Shown here one piece after another: positions 23,829 to 34,560 of a stretch of DNA of 64,000 nucleotides. The position numbers and the translations under genes were made by a program. The first letter of the stretch is position 1; every line of letters starts with the position of its first letter. The DNA comes from Pseudozyma flocculosa PF-1 (Eukaryota > Basidiomycota > Ustilaginomycetes > Ustilaginales > Ustilaginaceae): contig NW_006920880.1 of the NCBI RefSeq assembly GCF_000417875.1, forward strand, positions 254,260-318,259, read 5' to 3'. Under the pieces are notes generated by a model, which had not been told where the DNA came from, did not search any database, and worked only from the letters and a program-made list of their open reading frames with translations.

Positions 23829-26569
23829 ATGTTTGCGCCGATGAGCGCTGGCGGCAGCGACGACGTGTGGCACGTCCAGGACGAGCCGGCGTCGCTCAAG
23901 CCGGGTCGATTCCGAGCCTACCTGCCTAACCAGCTGCTCAACCACCACGCCAGCGGCCAGGCCCCGTCCTCGATCGCCACCTCGAGCCGCGCCATCCCCT
24001 TTTCGCGCGACGCCAACCTCGTCGGCCGATCCGCTGCGTCCAAGAAGCGCAAGGGCAAGGCACGGCTGCTCGACGACATCGGCAGCGGCACCGAGACATC
24101 CGACGGAGGAGCCGCCAACCACGGCTTTGGCAATCGGCTCGCTGCCGGCTTCGGCCTCGGAAGGAACAAGCGCAGCAAGACGACGCAGGCGCTGGCACAG
24201 CAGCGGGATCAGCAGCGTCAGCAGCAGCACCAGCAGCATCCGGCGAGGCCAAACAGGGGGATAGGCAGGTTCGGAACCGGCGCCGACGGTGCTGTTGGCA
24301 GCGATCTGTTCGAGGAGTGGTACGGCGCCGACTACGAGCAGTATCCGGCGCAAGGCGTCAGGCAGTCTGCGTTTGGGAAGACGTCTGGGCTGGAGCCAGC
24401 GCAGCGCAGCTTGCGTCCGTCGCCCTACCAGCCGTCTCCCTCGGCCACGCCTCGGACGAGGACGTCTCGGGACGGCCGGCCGCGGCCTCGCAGCTGGGTG
24501 CATAACCTGGTGCGGCCTTCGCGCGATACCGTCGAAGACTGGCTGGACAGCTGGTGGAAGCGGTGGTTTGCCCTGGCGGTGCTGCCTTCGCTCGTCGTAT
24601 GGTTCTGGTGCGCGGTGCCCTTCCCCAAGACGGACCCGTACGATCCCAACCTGCCCTGGTGCAACCCGGGCGAGGACGGCCGCAGCGACGATCCGAGCAA
24701 CCCGCCGTGGTGCTATCCGCGCAATGCGACCGTTGTACCCTCGTCAATGTCCTCTGCGGTCGGCCTCCTTGCGCGCCTCCCGACCGTCTCTGGCCTCGTC
24801 TACTCCGCGGCGCCAAAGCTCTTTGCGGTCCTGTCCGGCTCCTCGGCATCGGCATCGGTCTCGCCATCGTCATCGCCCGCGCCCGCACCATCGCCGGAGC
24901 CCGAACACCTCACCGTCGATGCCAACTTCTGGTTCTTCCTCGTCTTCTACTACGGCCTCTACGTCGCCGTGGCGCTCGTCTACATCACCCAGCTCTTCAG
25001 CCTGTACCGCCTCAACTGGTGGCCAGCCGCGCTGGGGGCAAGGACGTCCTACTCGTTCTTCTGGGTGGGCAGCCTGGTCGCCGGCTGGGTCCTGCACGAA
25101 ATGGACCCCTTTGGCACCGAAAAGGCCAGCAGACCGCCGCACGAACTTCCAACGCCAAGTGTAGACAACGGCCGGTACGATGTGCTTCGACAGCACAATG
25201 GAGCCAGCAACGGCACGAGCCCAGGGCCTGGAGGATACCCTGGCGGCGGCGGCGGCAGCATCGACGAGAGCGACATCCAGTGGCAGCGAAAGACGCTGTG
25301 GGTCGGTCTGGCCTTTGCCACGATGGCCATGCCGGCGCTCGTGTGCTTTGTCGGCCTGCGCAGGAGCGGCAGGCAGACCTACCGCCACAGCCTGACCGAC
25401 CACCAGAAAACGTTCCTCGAACGTCAGCTGTCGCGGCGCATCCCGTCGTCCTACATCCGCTTCCTCTGGTTTATCTCGGTCATCGGCCTGGGTCTGTTTG
25501 CGCTGATCGCCGGCCAGGGCTACGCCAGCGTCTACCTCGCCACGCTGCCCCACACGGGCCTCGACGGCATCGCCTACGTCAGCTTCTGGACCCTCACCGT
25601 CAACGGCATGGCGCTCGTATCGCATTGGATCCTCGAGGAAAAGGTCCGCAGCCGCGCCTTGCTCTTTGTGTTCAAGGTGAGTCGAACGGCCACGATCAGC
25701 GCTGGGCAGGTGGCCATGCGTGGCAAAGTAGACGGTGCTGACGCTGAACCTGATCCCTCGCCACCTGCGACGGCGGCGATCCTCTGCGCAGTACTATTAC
25801 TTCCTTGTCTACTTCATCTTCTACCGCAACCTGTTTGCCCGCCTTCGCAGCTTTGACCAGTTTGCGCTGGTGCAGCTGCTCAGCTCGTTCTGGGTCTGCA
25901 TCTACTACCCGTTCAGGTGAGTCCCCTTCCCCTCGATGCGAGCCGAAGCCCCTCTCGACTGCAGCGTTACCGCGGTCTAACGACGACGGTCTTCTGACCC
26001 GCCTTTCTGCGCCGATCCCTGCACCGCAGCATGTCGAGCATCTGCCACCGGATCACGCAGTACTTTAATCCGCAGCCAAAGTCGTGGGAGGAGTACGTCG
26101 AGAGCGTCGGCCTCGGTGAGTGGCGTCGGCGTGGCCGGTCTGGTGCCCCAGGAACGCAACGTACATCGTGGCTGACCCGGTCCTCTGCACCACCCACCCC
26201 CGCCCGTGCGCAGCCTTCTACCTGCGCAACCTGGCGCAGAACACGACGATGCTGGCGTTCCTGGGCTGGGTCTCGATCCTCCACTTTGGATCCAACCAGC
26301 AGCTCTACCCCTTCTTTGCCTACGACAACAAGCACGACCCGTACAACTACCAGCTGACGATGCTCGGCTCACTGGCCATCTGGGGCTCGGAGCTGGCCAG
26401 CTCGTACGTGGCCCGCCTCATCTGCTACTGGGCCTTTGAGGTCGACGTCACCAATCTCGGCCTCGACGAGATGCGCGAGTTTCCAGAGGTGCTCACCACC
26501 ATTGGCTGGGGCGCCGTCCACACCCTCATGGACATGCTCCTCTTTCTCATCAAGCTCAACTTTAGATGA
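23829..26569 (+). CDS. polytopic membrane protein of unknown function
   Basis: Four exons (23829-25676, 25732-25916, 26030-26115, 26214-26569) give 824 aa. The start chosen is the ATG in CCACCATG at 23829; another in-frame ATG at 23700 would add 43 residues. Residues 1-240 are soluble, basic and Gln/Ser-rich. About ten hydrophobic segments follow, starting near 245 (WFALAVLPSLVVWFWCAV), 367, 406, 490, 545, 581, 637 and 660, with the rest in the last exon. Conspicuous are the paired PWC loops (DPNLPWCNPG, NPPWCYPRN), a Tyr-rich YYYFLVYFIFYRNLF segment and a last-exon block containing SNQQLYPFFAYDNKHDPYNY. I do not recognise the family. It shares a 531-bp divergent upstream region with the aprataxin gene. 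Confidence 0.85.
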
Positions 26570-27548
26570 CCCGCCGTTTCGATAGCTGGACCTTGCACTG
26601 TACACGCACGAATCCTGATACCCTCGCTGCTGCTAGGCGAATGGCGGATGCTGCCGGGACGATGCGGTGGCTGTCTGACACGTCTCTGCGCGTAGGCGCC
26701 GTGCACCGCACGAGCCGAGCGAGCCACCAGGGTCGGGGACCGGCCGGCTTTAGGCCGACGCGGTGGACAAATGTCGGTCCGGCCTGCGTGGCCCCGCGTG
26801 GCCCCCACCGACGACGTACTTGAGATGGCATCGGAGGCAGGCAGGGAATGCGTTCGAATTCGGAGTTGCCCTCGACTACTGCTCCGCTGATTCTTGAGTC
26901 CAATGGAGAGTGCCGCCTGTCGGATCGCTGCGGTGGTGCCCACGCCTGTGACGACTTTGCCAGGGATCTCAAAATGTTGAACGGCCCGAGCCGCAACGGC
27001 GCCCACCTCACCAGGGAAGCTCACACACTTACACGCGTCGCCGCTGTCGCCGCCGCCGCCGCCACCGAAGACGGCTGGCTGCCGAAGGACAATGGGCTCA
27101 CCGGCGGGTTGACGGAGGCGAGTGGCAGGGCGCGGTGCGGGGGGAAGCTTGCCAGCGTGACGAGGACGAGAGGCACGCCACGGCCGAGCAATTGACCGGC
27201 CGGCCGGAGAAGACGGAGGAGGGAGCGGGGCGCGGCCTACCGCTCTCCGCGCCTTCCGAGAGCGTGGCTAAGCCTGGCTTTGCCGGCGACGGCCAAGGGC
27301 CCCAAGTCCCAACGCCAGCAATCCAACCCTCCACGCCCGACGACGAGACCAGACGAGGACCGGTCGCCAGCCCAGCTCAAGTGCCAGAGCGGAACGCCCT
27401 CTCGGACGACCCCGGACGGGCCCTCGCTCGCTCGCCCGACCCCTTTAACCCTCTTCCACACTCGCTCCCTCTTCATAACTTCCCACAAACAACCTCTCCC
27501 TCCCTTTCCCTCGCCGACTTTGTAGACGCAAACACCACGACGACCATC
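26570..27548. other. intergenic / upstream region of the CoA-transferase gene
   Basis: 979 bp with no supportable gene. The last 200 bp are C/T-rich with CTCGCTCGC and CCCTCC runs typical of transcription-start regions in this sequence. Confidence 0.5.
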
Positions 27549-29239
27549 ATGTTTGCCGCGCTCCGAAACACGACCGCCGCCTCGTCGTCGTCGTCGCGGT
27601 CCGCCTTTGCGGCCTCGACGCTGCCGGTCCGCCGCACCTTTGCCTCGACCGCCCGCGCCGCTGCGCAAAAGGGCAAGGTGTACGACACGGCCGACGAGGC
27701 CGTCAAGGACATTCCCTCGGGCTCGACCGTCCTTAGCGCCGGTTTCGGCCTGTGCGGCACGCCCGAGACGCTCATCCAGGCCATCGAGAGGCAGCCCCAG
27801 ATCAAGAACCTCACCGTCGTCTCCAACAACGCCGGCACCGGCGAAAAGGGCCTCGGTGAGTAGCCAGCGGCGTCGCGAGCGCGGCCCGATGACGCCAGCG
27901 CTGAACCCCCCACCGCCTCGCCCCCTCCTCGCGACCGCCAGGCAAGCTGCTCAAGTCGAGGCAGATTTCCAAGATGATTTCGTCCTTCATCGGCGCCAAC
28001 AAGTACTTTGAGAACCAGTACCTGACGGGCCAGGTCTCGCTGCAGCTGACGCCCCAAGGCACGCTGGCGGAAAAGTGCCGGGCGGGAGCGTACGGCATCC
28101 CGGCCTTTTACACGCCGACGGGCTACGGCACGTCTGTGCAGACGGGCGAGCTGGTGGTCAAGTACCAGGAGCGCGCCGAGGGATCCAAGGAGCCGCTCAA
28201 GCCCGCCGAGATGGCCAAGCCCAAGGAGGTGCGCGAGTTCAACGGGCGCAAGTACATCCTCGAAGAGTCGATCTTTGCCGACTACGCCATCATCCACGCC
28301 TGGAAGGTCGACGAGGCCGGCAACGCCGTCTTCCGCTACGCGGCCAACAACTTTAGCGCCGCGTTTGGCAAGAACGCCAAGACGACCATCGTCGAGGCCG
28401 AGGAGATTGTCCCCGTCGGCGCCCTCGAGCCCAACGAGATCCAGCTGCAGTCGATCTACGTCGACCGCATCGTCCGCGCCACGGCCGAAAAGGAGATCGA
28501 GCTGAGGACCGTCTCGGACGCGCCCAAGAAGACGTCGTCGGCGGCAGCCAGCGGCACCGAGGCCGACGCCGCCGCCAAGCAGGCCGCCAAGGAGCGCCGC
28601 GAGCGCATCGTCACCCGCGCCGCAAAGGAGCTCCAGGACGGCGACTACGTCAACCTCGGCATCGGCATGCCCTCGATGGTGCCCAACTTCCTGCCCAAGG
28701 GCGTCAACGTCGTCCTGCACTCCGAGAACGGCATCCTCGGCATGGGCCCCTACCCCAAGTCGGCCGAGATCGACGCCGACATTGTCAACGCGGGCAAGGA
28801 GACTGTCACGCTGCTCCCGGGAGCTTCGACCTTTGACTCGGTCGACTCCTTTGGCATGATCCGTGGCGGTCACATTGATGTGACCATGCTCGGAGCCCTC
28901 CAGATCGGCTCCAACGGTGACCTAGCAAACTATATGATTCCCGGAAAGGTTGTCAAGGGGATGGGCGGAGCGATGGATCTGGTGTCGAGCCCTGACCACA
29001 CCAAGGTGGTGGTGCTGACGGACCACGTCGACAAAAACGGGCGGCCCAAGATTGTCGACGAGTGCAAGCTGCCGCTGACGGGCAGCCGATGCGTGACGAC
29101 CATCATCACCGACCTGTGCGTCTTCACCGTCAACCGCAAGCAGGGCGGCCTTACGCTCATCGAGCTGATGCCCGGCGTCACCGTCGACGAGGTCAAGGAG
29201 AAGACGGGCGCGCCCTTCAAGGTCGAGCTGCGCGCCTAG
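27549..29239 (+). CDS. succinyl-CoA:3-ketoacid CoA-transferase (SCOT), mitochondrial
   Basis: Two exons (27549-27855 and 27942-29239) encode 534 aa. A Ser/Ala/Arg-rich presequence (residues 1-40, [12 protein letters not shown]) is followed by the E1 domain ([29 protein letters not shown] across the splice, [10 protein letters not shown]), an Ala/Lys linker around 300-325, and the E2 domain ([15 protein letters not shown]). The catalytic Glu is at residue 364 in [11 protein letters not shown]. Both halves are fused as in eukaryotic SCOT. Family role: moving CoA from succinyl-CoA to acetoacetate, or in fungi sometimes to acetate or propionate. Length matches the family. Substrate preference cannot be read from sequence. 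Confidence 0.95.
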
Positions 29240-29842
29240 ACCCGAGGGCCCTCGCTGGAAATCGCCCCGCGGCCCGCGGCCCGCGGCCCTGTAAATACAC
29301 ACAGCACCGTACTCTGTAGACTGCAACGCTGCTCACGAGATCTACCGAGCTGTGAGGTCGTCCGTGTCGTTGCGAGAGAGAGGTCGCGGGCGATCCGATC
29401 AGGAGGAGCATGGCTGCCCGGGAATATCTTTCAAAGGGGCCCGGCCGGGCGGGATGTGGAGAAAAGATGCACGCACGGTCGGGAGCGTGCAAGGGCCACC
29501 GTCCTGGAACGGGTCCGGAGCGGCGAGAGGCAGGCCTGGCCAAGCCGGGGGCGGGGCGGACAAAAATGGCCTACGCGGGCGGGCGCTGGATGAGTAGGCA
29601 AGCAAGCAAAGGCAGGGTGCCAGCCAGGCGGCGCGTTCCCCGCGCGTCCTCTCGACCTTGCCCGGCCATGCTACCTTGCTTGCCTTCCGCTCCCGCCCCT
29701 CCTCGGCCTTCCCCACGCATCCCCCACCCACGTACGCTCTGAGCCCTTGGCAAACCGCTACCGCTGCCGATCCGACATCTACGGCACCCGTCCACCGACC
29801 GCTTGCATCCCTGCCGTGGACCCCAGGCCGCTGCTGCCCGAC

Positions 29843-31028
29843 ATGGCCGCGCTCCGCCCCGTATCGACGCCGAAGCGCTCCGTCTCGTTTGGTCCCTCGG
29901 ACGTCAATTCGATCAGCCAGGATCCTGAGACGCCCTCGTCTTCCAACCCGCTGCCGCCCTCGGCACAGACGACGCCGCCTGCGGCGCTCAAGCCGGCGCT
30001 CAAGGCCGGCACGGATCGCCGGAAGCTGCCGCCGCCGGAGCAGTACCAGCATCCCGACCCGCTGCTGCGCCGGCTGCGCCTGGTCGACGCCCACGGCGAG
30101 GCCGTCAACCTGCGCCAGATGTTCCGGGACACCAAGGTGGTCGGATTCTACTTTGCCAGCCAGTGGGCCGGCCAGCCGCTCAAGGAGTACCACCAGGCCA
30201 TTGCCAACTTTAGCCGGCGGCACCCGCACGAGTTCAAGGCCATCTACGTCTCGGTCGACGTCGACGAGCAGTGGTACAAGGCCGGCACCGCCAACAAGCC
30301 CTGGATCAGCATGGTGTGGAACGACGGCTCCTCGATGCCCTCGGAGCGCCAGGACCGCACCTCGTCGGCGTCGCCCGAGCTCGAGGAGCTGCCAAAGCTC
30401 CACAACGGCGAAGACTTCCTCCTGGCCAACGAGACCGACATCGACGAGAGCCTCTCGCACACCGACCGCAGTGGCGAGGCCTACCTGCGCCCCTTTTCCC
30501 GCGTCCACCTGGCGGCCAAGCTCAACATCGTCGCCGCCCCCACGCTATGCATCTACCACCTCGAGAGCGGCAAGATGCTCGAGTGGAACGTCAGGATGAG
30601 CAGGCTCACCCAGAGCCAGGGAAAGGCCGACGAGACGTGGGAGCGGTGGAAGCGCGGCGAGAGGAGCGCCTCGTTTGGCCTGCAGGGTGAGTTCACCTCG
30701 GCGCATCGGATCGTCGCCGCACCGTCCACTTACCCATCATCTCGCGGCGTTCAATGCCCCGGCCCCGGTCCACAGATGCTCTGCTCAGCGCGCCATACAC
30801 GCTGGCGGCGCTGGCGCTGGCCGTGGCCCTGTGGCTGGCCATCCTCTTTGGCGGCCAAGAGTTCAACGTGAGTCGCGCGTCTCGTCCTGACGCTGGGCTC
30901 TCCCGGCGTGGCACGCCATGCTGACCTCTGTCCGCTGCTCTCGCCCCTCGCAGATCGTGCGCAACATCTTTGACATCTTTGCCGGGTCCAGCCCGCACAA
31001 CCAGGCCGCCTTTGTCCCCAATCCATGA
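29843..31028 (+). CDS. thioredoxin-fold protein with C-terminal membrane anchor
   Basis: Three exons (29843-30686, 30776-30867, 30954-31028) encode 336 aa. A Pro/Ser-rich N terminus is followed by a nucleoredoxin/tryparedoxin-like fold (about 75-250): VVGFYFASQWAGQPLKEYHQ in the active-site strand and helix, then FKAIYVSVDVDEQWYKAG, and VAAPTLCIYHLESGK as the cis-Pro strand. The usual WCPPC is replaced by WAGQP, so no redox CxxC is present. Residues about 283-310 (LAALALAVALWLAILF) form one transmembrane segment encoded by the short second exon, leaving a short tail. This suggests a membrane-tethered, redox-inactive thioredoxin-like protein; the partner is unknown. It ends 85 bp from the convergent acetyltransferase gene. 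Confidence 0.75.
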
Positions 31029-31113
31029 TGAGGCGCTGCGTCCCCGCTGTACACTCGCAATGGACAGACATGTTTGGTACGGTCGAATGCACGCTGTCGT
31101 CCCCGTCCATCGT

Positions 31114-33013
31114 CTACGAGCGGTAGTCTCCGTTGATCTGCAGCGAGGGATCCGGACGAGGCGCGAGCGGGTCAGCGCCGGGGTCTTGGTCGCTCTGCCG
31201 CATCGGGCGCCGGTGCAACTCACCGCCACGTATTCCTTGCTGAGATCGCAGGTCCAGTAGGTGGCCTCTTCGCGGGCCGAAGCGGCGGCCGCGCCGCTGC
31301 CGCCCTGGAGGTCCACCTCGATGCAGATGTCTTCCAACGCCAGCAGCCTGGCCGCCTTTTCCTCGTCGACCGGCTGGGGCGTGCCGTCCTTGAGCACCAC
31401 CATGGCCTCGTAGCCGTCCTGGCCCCGCTCGCTGGCGAGCGCCGGAGGCGTGAAGGTCACGGTGACCTTGGACGGGTCGATCCTCCACGCCTCTTTGCCG
31501 GACGCCGACGCAGGTAGCGGGGCGTACCCGACGGCGCAAAGGATGCGGCCCCAGTTGGCGTCGCCGCCGTGCAGGGCGCACTTGACCAACGAAGACGTGG
31601 AGATGCTCGATGCGATCGCGTGGGCCGTCTCGTAGCTCGGTGCATTCTGTAGCGGCGGCGGAGGGGCGCGTCAGGACATCAGCGTCGTTCGTTTGTCACG
31701 GCGACAGCCGCCTGACCACGAAGAACGAGCGGAGGACCACGCGGCACTCACCTTGACCTTGATCTCGACAAACTTTTCCGCCCCCTCGCCGTCGCGCACG
31801 ATGAGATGGGCGATCTCCTTGCAGAAGTCGGTCAGCTCCCGCTTGAAGGCCTCGTAGGACTGCGGATGGCTCGCTTCGGTGATCTCGTCGCCGGGCTTGA
31901 CCTGCTCTCCGCCTGACGCAGCCGACGACGACGAGCGCGGGGCCAGGCCGTTGGCGAGGAGGAGGATCGTGTCGTTGGTCGACATGTCTCCGTCGACGCT
32001 GATGCAGTTGAACGAGCGCGAGACGGCATGCTCGAGCGCACTCTGCAGCGCGGACGGGTGGACGGGGGCGTCGGTGGCCAGCAGCCCGAGGAGCGTGGCG
32101 TGCAGCGTCGTCGAAGGGCCCGACATCGCGGGGTGGATCATTCCTGCTCCCTGTCGGATCAGAGGGCAGGGACGCAGTCAGGCTCATGGTTCAGCGCTCC
32201 GAACACGCACGGTAAGCCTGCGGATCGCTGCGCCTGCGGACGCACCTTGTCGATGCCGACGATGCTGCACTTCCGGCCCGCCAGCTCAAACGACCTGGCC
32301 CGCAGCTTGGGAAACGTGTCGGTCGTCATAAACGCCCTCGCCGTCTCGAGCCAGGCGTCCTTGTCGCCCGTCAGCACATTGCCGCTCGTCAGGTGCGGGA
32401 TACACTTGCGGATCGCCTGCATCGGCAGCGGCACGCCAATCACGCCGGTCGACAGCAGGAGCGTCTCCTCCTTCTTCTTCTTCTTCTTCTCCGCATCGCC
32501 CTCGGACCTCGACAGGGCGGGCGAGAGGGCGTCCGCGACGAGGTCGCTGCACTCGACGGCATCCTTCATGCCCTGCTCGCCCGTGACGGCGTTGGCGCAG
32601 CCGCTGTTGACCAGGATCGACTTGATGCGCGGGCCCTCTGGCGTCTTTGCGCCGTCCAGCAGCACCTGCGACGAGACGACGACCGGGGCGGCCTTGAAGA
32701 CGTTGCGGGTGAAGGTGCCGGCCGCTGCGGCGGGCTTGGAAGAGACGATCAGCGCGAGGTCCGGTTTCGGGCTGACCTTGGTCGTCGTAGAGGCAGAGGC
32801 GGATGCGTCTGGCACTGGCTTGGGGCTGATGGCGGCCTTGATGCCGGCATAGGTCGACGAGACGACAAAGCCCTTTGGCAGGTGCGCAGGGTCAATCGGC
32901 ATCACGAACCGGCTCCACTTTGACGTCGAGGCCGACGGAGCGGCGGCCGAGGTCGACATGGCCCTCTGAGCCGCAAAGGAGGAGATTCGAGCGTGCAGCA
33001 GGCGAGCGGCCAT
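31114..33013 (-). CDS. ARG7: bifunctional glutamate/ornithine N-acetyltransferase (ArgJ family), mitochondrial
   Basis: Four exons (33013-32246, 32150-31752, 31646-31224, 31137-31114; the last is 24 nt) encode 537 aa. The presequence [20 protein letters not shown] fits mitochondrial import; an in-frame ATG at 33133 would add 40 residues. Family landmarks: [38 protein letters not shown], the self-cleavage region [11 protein letters not shown]...LHATLLG with the candidate nucleophile Thr275, [30 protein letters not shown] and the C-terminal EYVAINGDYRS. Family role: the proenzyme cuts itself before the Thr and transfers acetyl from N-acetylornithine to glutamate, recycling acetyl groups in arginine synthesis. 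A Lys run (residues about 170-177) interrupts the first half. It pairs functionally with the ornithine carrier at the right edge. Confidence 0.95.
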
Positions 33014-33388
33014 CTTGCCAGGCTGGCGGTCGGAGAGGGGATGAGACAGAGCGGGTGGTGGTAGCGTGGAAGCCGTAGGCAGCGGAGTGGACAACAGCCG
33101 TAACGGAAAATTGGGTGGCGCGTGCAGGGCCATCAGCTGCACGAAAGGGCCCACCGCGACGAGTGACTCCACCAGGCTAGAGCTGTGAAAGCTGCACTTG
33201 CACCCTTACTCATGGTACCACATCAGCGACATGAACGCCTGTGTATCATCAATCAGGAGAATGCTGCAGCAGCCTAAATTGTTCTGTGGCTGCTGGCAAC
33301 ATTACTGAGTCCTCATCTACTGCAAACAGGAAGGGACACATGTTTGCTGGGCTTTTGTGCTGCTGGCTTGAAGGGAGAGGGCTGTGCA

Positions 33389-33796
33389 TTAGTGAGCAAA
33401 CCCTGTGATCCTTGCCTCCTCGTAGTTGGTGAATTTGAGTTTGTCTTTGAGAGCGCCGTCGTCGCTCTTGCCTGCACGGATGCGCATCAAATTGTATACC
33501 GCAATCCCCTCGGTATAGTGGCGGTTGAGGGTATCGGCCTTCATAATGTGATTGAGCAACATACGGGCCACCTCATCTCCGAAGAGGATCTTAAGGTGCG
33601 TTGCAAAATCATGTCGGAGACGGTGAAAACTGCCATATGGCAGACCGACTGCGTCGGTGTGCGTCTGCAGTGCAGCGCAGGCAGAACGCACATCCATCTC
33701 CTTGCATGATCTGTCCGCCCAAAGCATGCAGAAGAGCAGGTTGGCGTCTCTCTCTCCAATGTTGCCAACATCATCAGCCACAATTGATAGAGACAA
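33389..33796 (-). pseudogene. tyrosine-recombinase-like C-terminal fragment
   Basis: A 135-codon frame ending at a natural TAA. It has no ATG at its 5' end (first possible codon TTG) and a stop closely upstream, so it is a fragment or a last exon. It contains FHRLRHDFATHL, then ARMLLNHIMKADTLNRHYTEG. This matches the tyrosine recombinase/integrase core HxxR (His58-Arg61), the second His (His83) and the nucleophilic Tyr (Tyr94) with family-like spacing. The first catalytic Arg domain is not present. Fungal elements that use such enzymes include Cryptons and the DUF3435 captain genes of Starships; the fragment does not decide between them. GC content is lower than in host genes. Confidence 0.55.
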
Positions 33797-34235
33797 GCTG
33801 AAGGCACTTGTACTTTACAAAGACTGACTGAACTCCAGAAAGCTGCACAAAGATACTCTGCTCAGCTGGAGAGAGGATGTTCTGATCTATGTCCATTGTA
33901 CACCACCATGACAGGCTCAACAAGAGGTGGTCCTTGCTGTAGCCTCTCAGCTGCAGGAAGAGTTTCAGCAGACTCTTCCTTGGACCTCACAGGGCTTTCC
34001 AGACCTGCTCAGCCTTGGACACAAAGGCTTGTTGCTCTTGCCAACAATGTCCTGGAGACCAGCAAGGAGGACTGCAACCAGATGAGGCCTCTGCCTGAAG
34101 AGGTCAACAAATTCCCCCTCAAGCCGCTCAACAACACTTTCAACCTCATCATCAAGTGGCACCAGAAGTATCAACATACTCAACAAGTGTGAGCAGAACA
34201 TCCTCGTTTGTCTGACTGGCTGTACTGCTACAAAT

Positions 34236-34359
34236 TCCAAGCGCAACAACAAGTGATCCTACGAAGTCTGAGCGCAACAACAAGCGATCCTACGAAGTCC
34301 AAGCGCAACAACAAGTGATCCTACAAAGTCCAAGCGCAACAACAAGTGATCCTACGACG
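34236..34359 (+). repeat. 31-bp tandem repeat, four copies
   Basis: Four adjacent units starting at 34236, 34267, 34298 and 34329, each beginning TCC(T)AAGCGCAACAACAAG and ending GATCCTACGAAG. The second has TCTGAG at its start, and the others differ by one or two bases. The period of 31 does not preserve a reading frame. Confidence 0.95.
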
Positions 34360-34560
34360 TCCTTAGAGCCGCATCAGTGGCAATGCGAAGCACTCCTGTA
34401 CCGCACCATCGAGCACAAATCCACCCATTTGCTCGCTGTACACAGAGCATTGTCTGTGCTGCGAAAATTGCGAGCTGCAACCGGATGGACCGGCCATCAA
34501 CAGAGAGGGGGTCTCCTCAACTACGACTATGTGACGTGCGAGGTTGGCTTTCGAGAAGCC

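Larger units (their letters stand above)
33173..34560. mobile_element. AT-richer repeat island with recombinase remnant
   Basis: Base composition drops visibly compared with the neighbouring genes, and codon use differs. The island contains a tyrosine-recombinase-like frame (33389-33796, minus), a 31-bp tandem repeat (34236-34359) and a segment (33816-33887) resembling 51471-51535 in inverse orientation. Terminal repeats or a target-site duplication were not found, so the borders are approximate. Confidence 0.5.
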
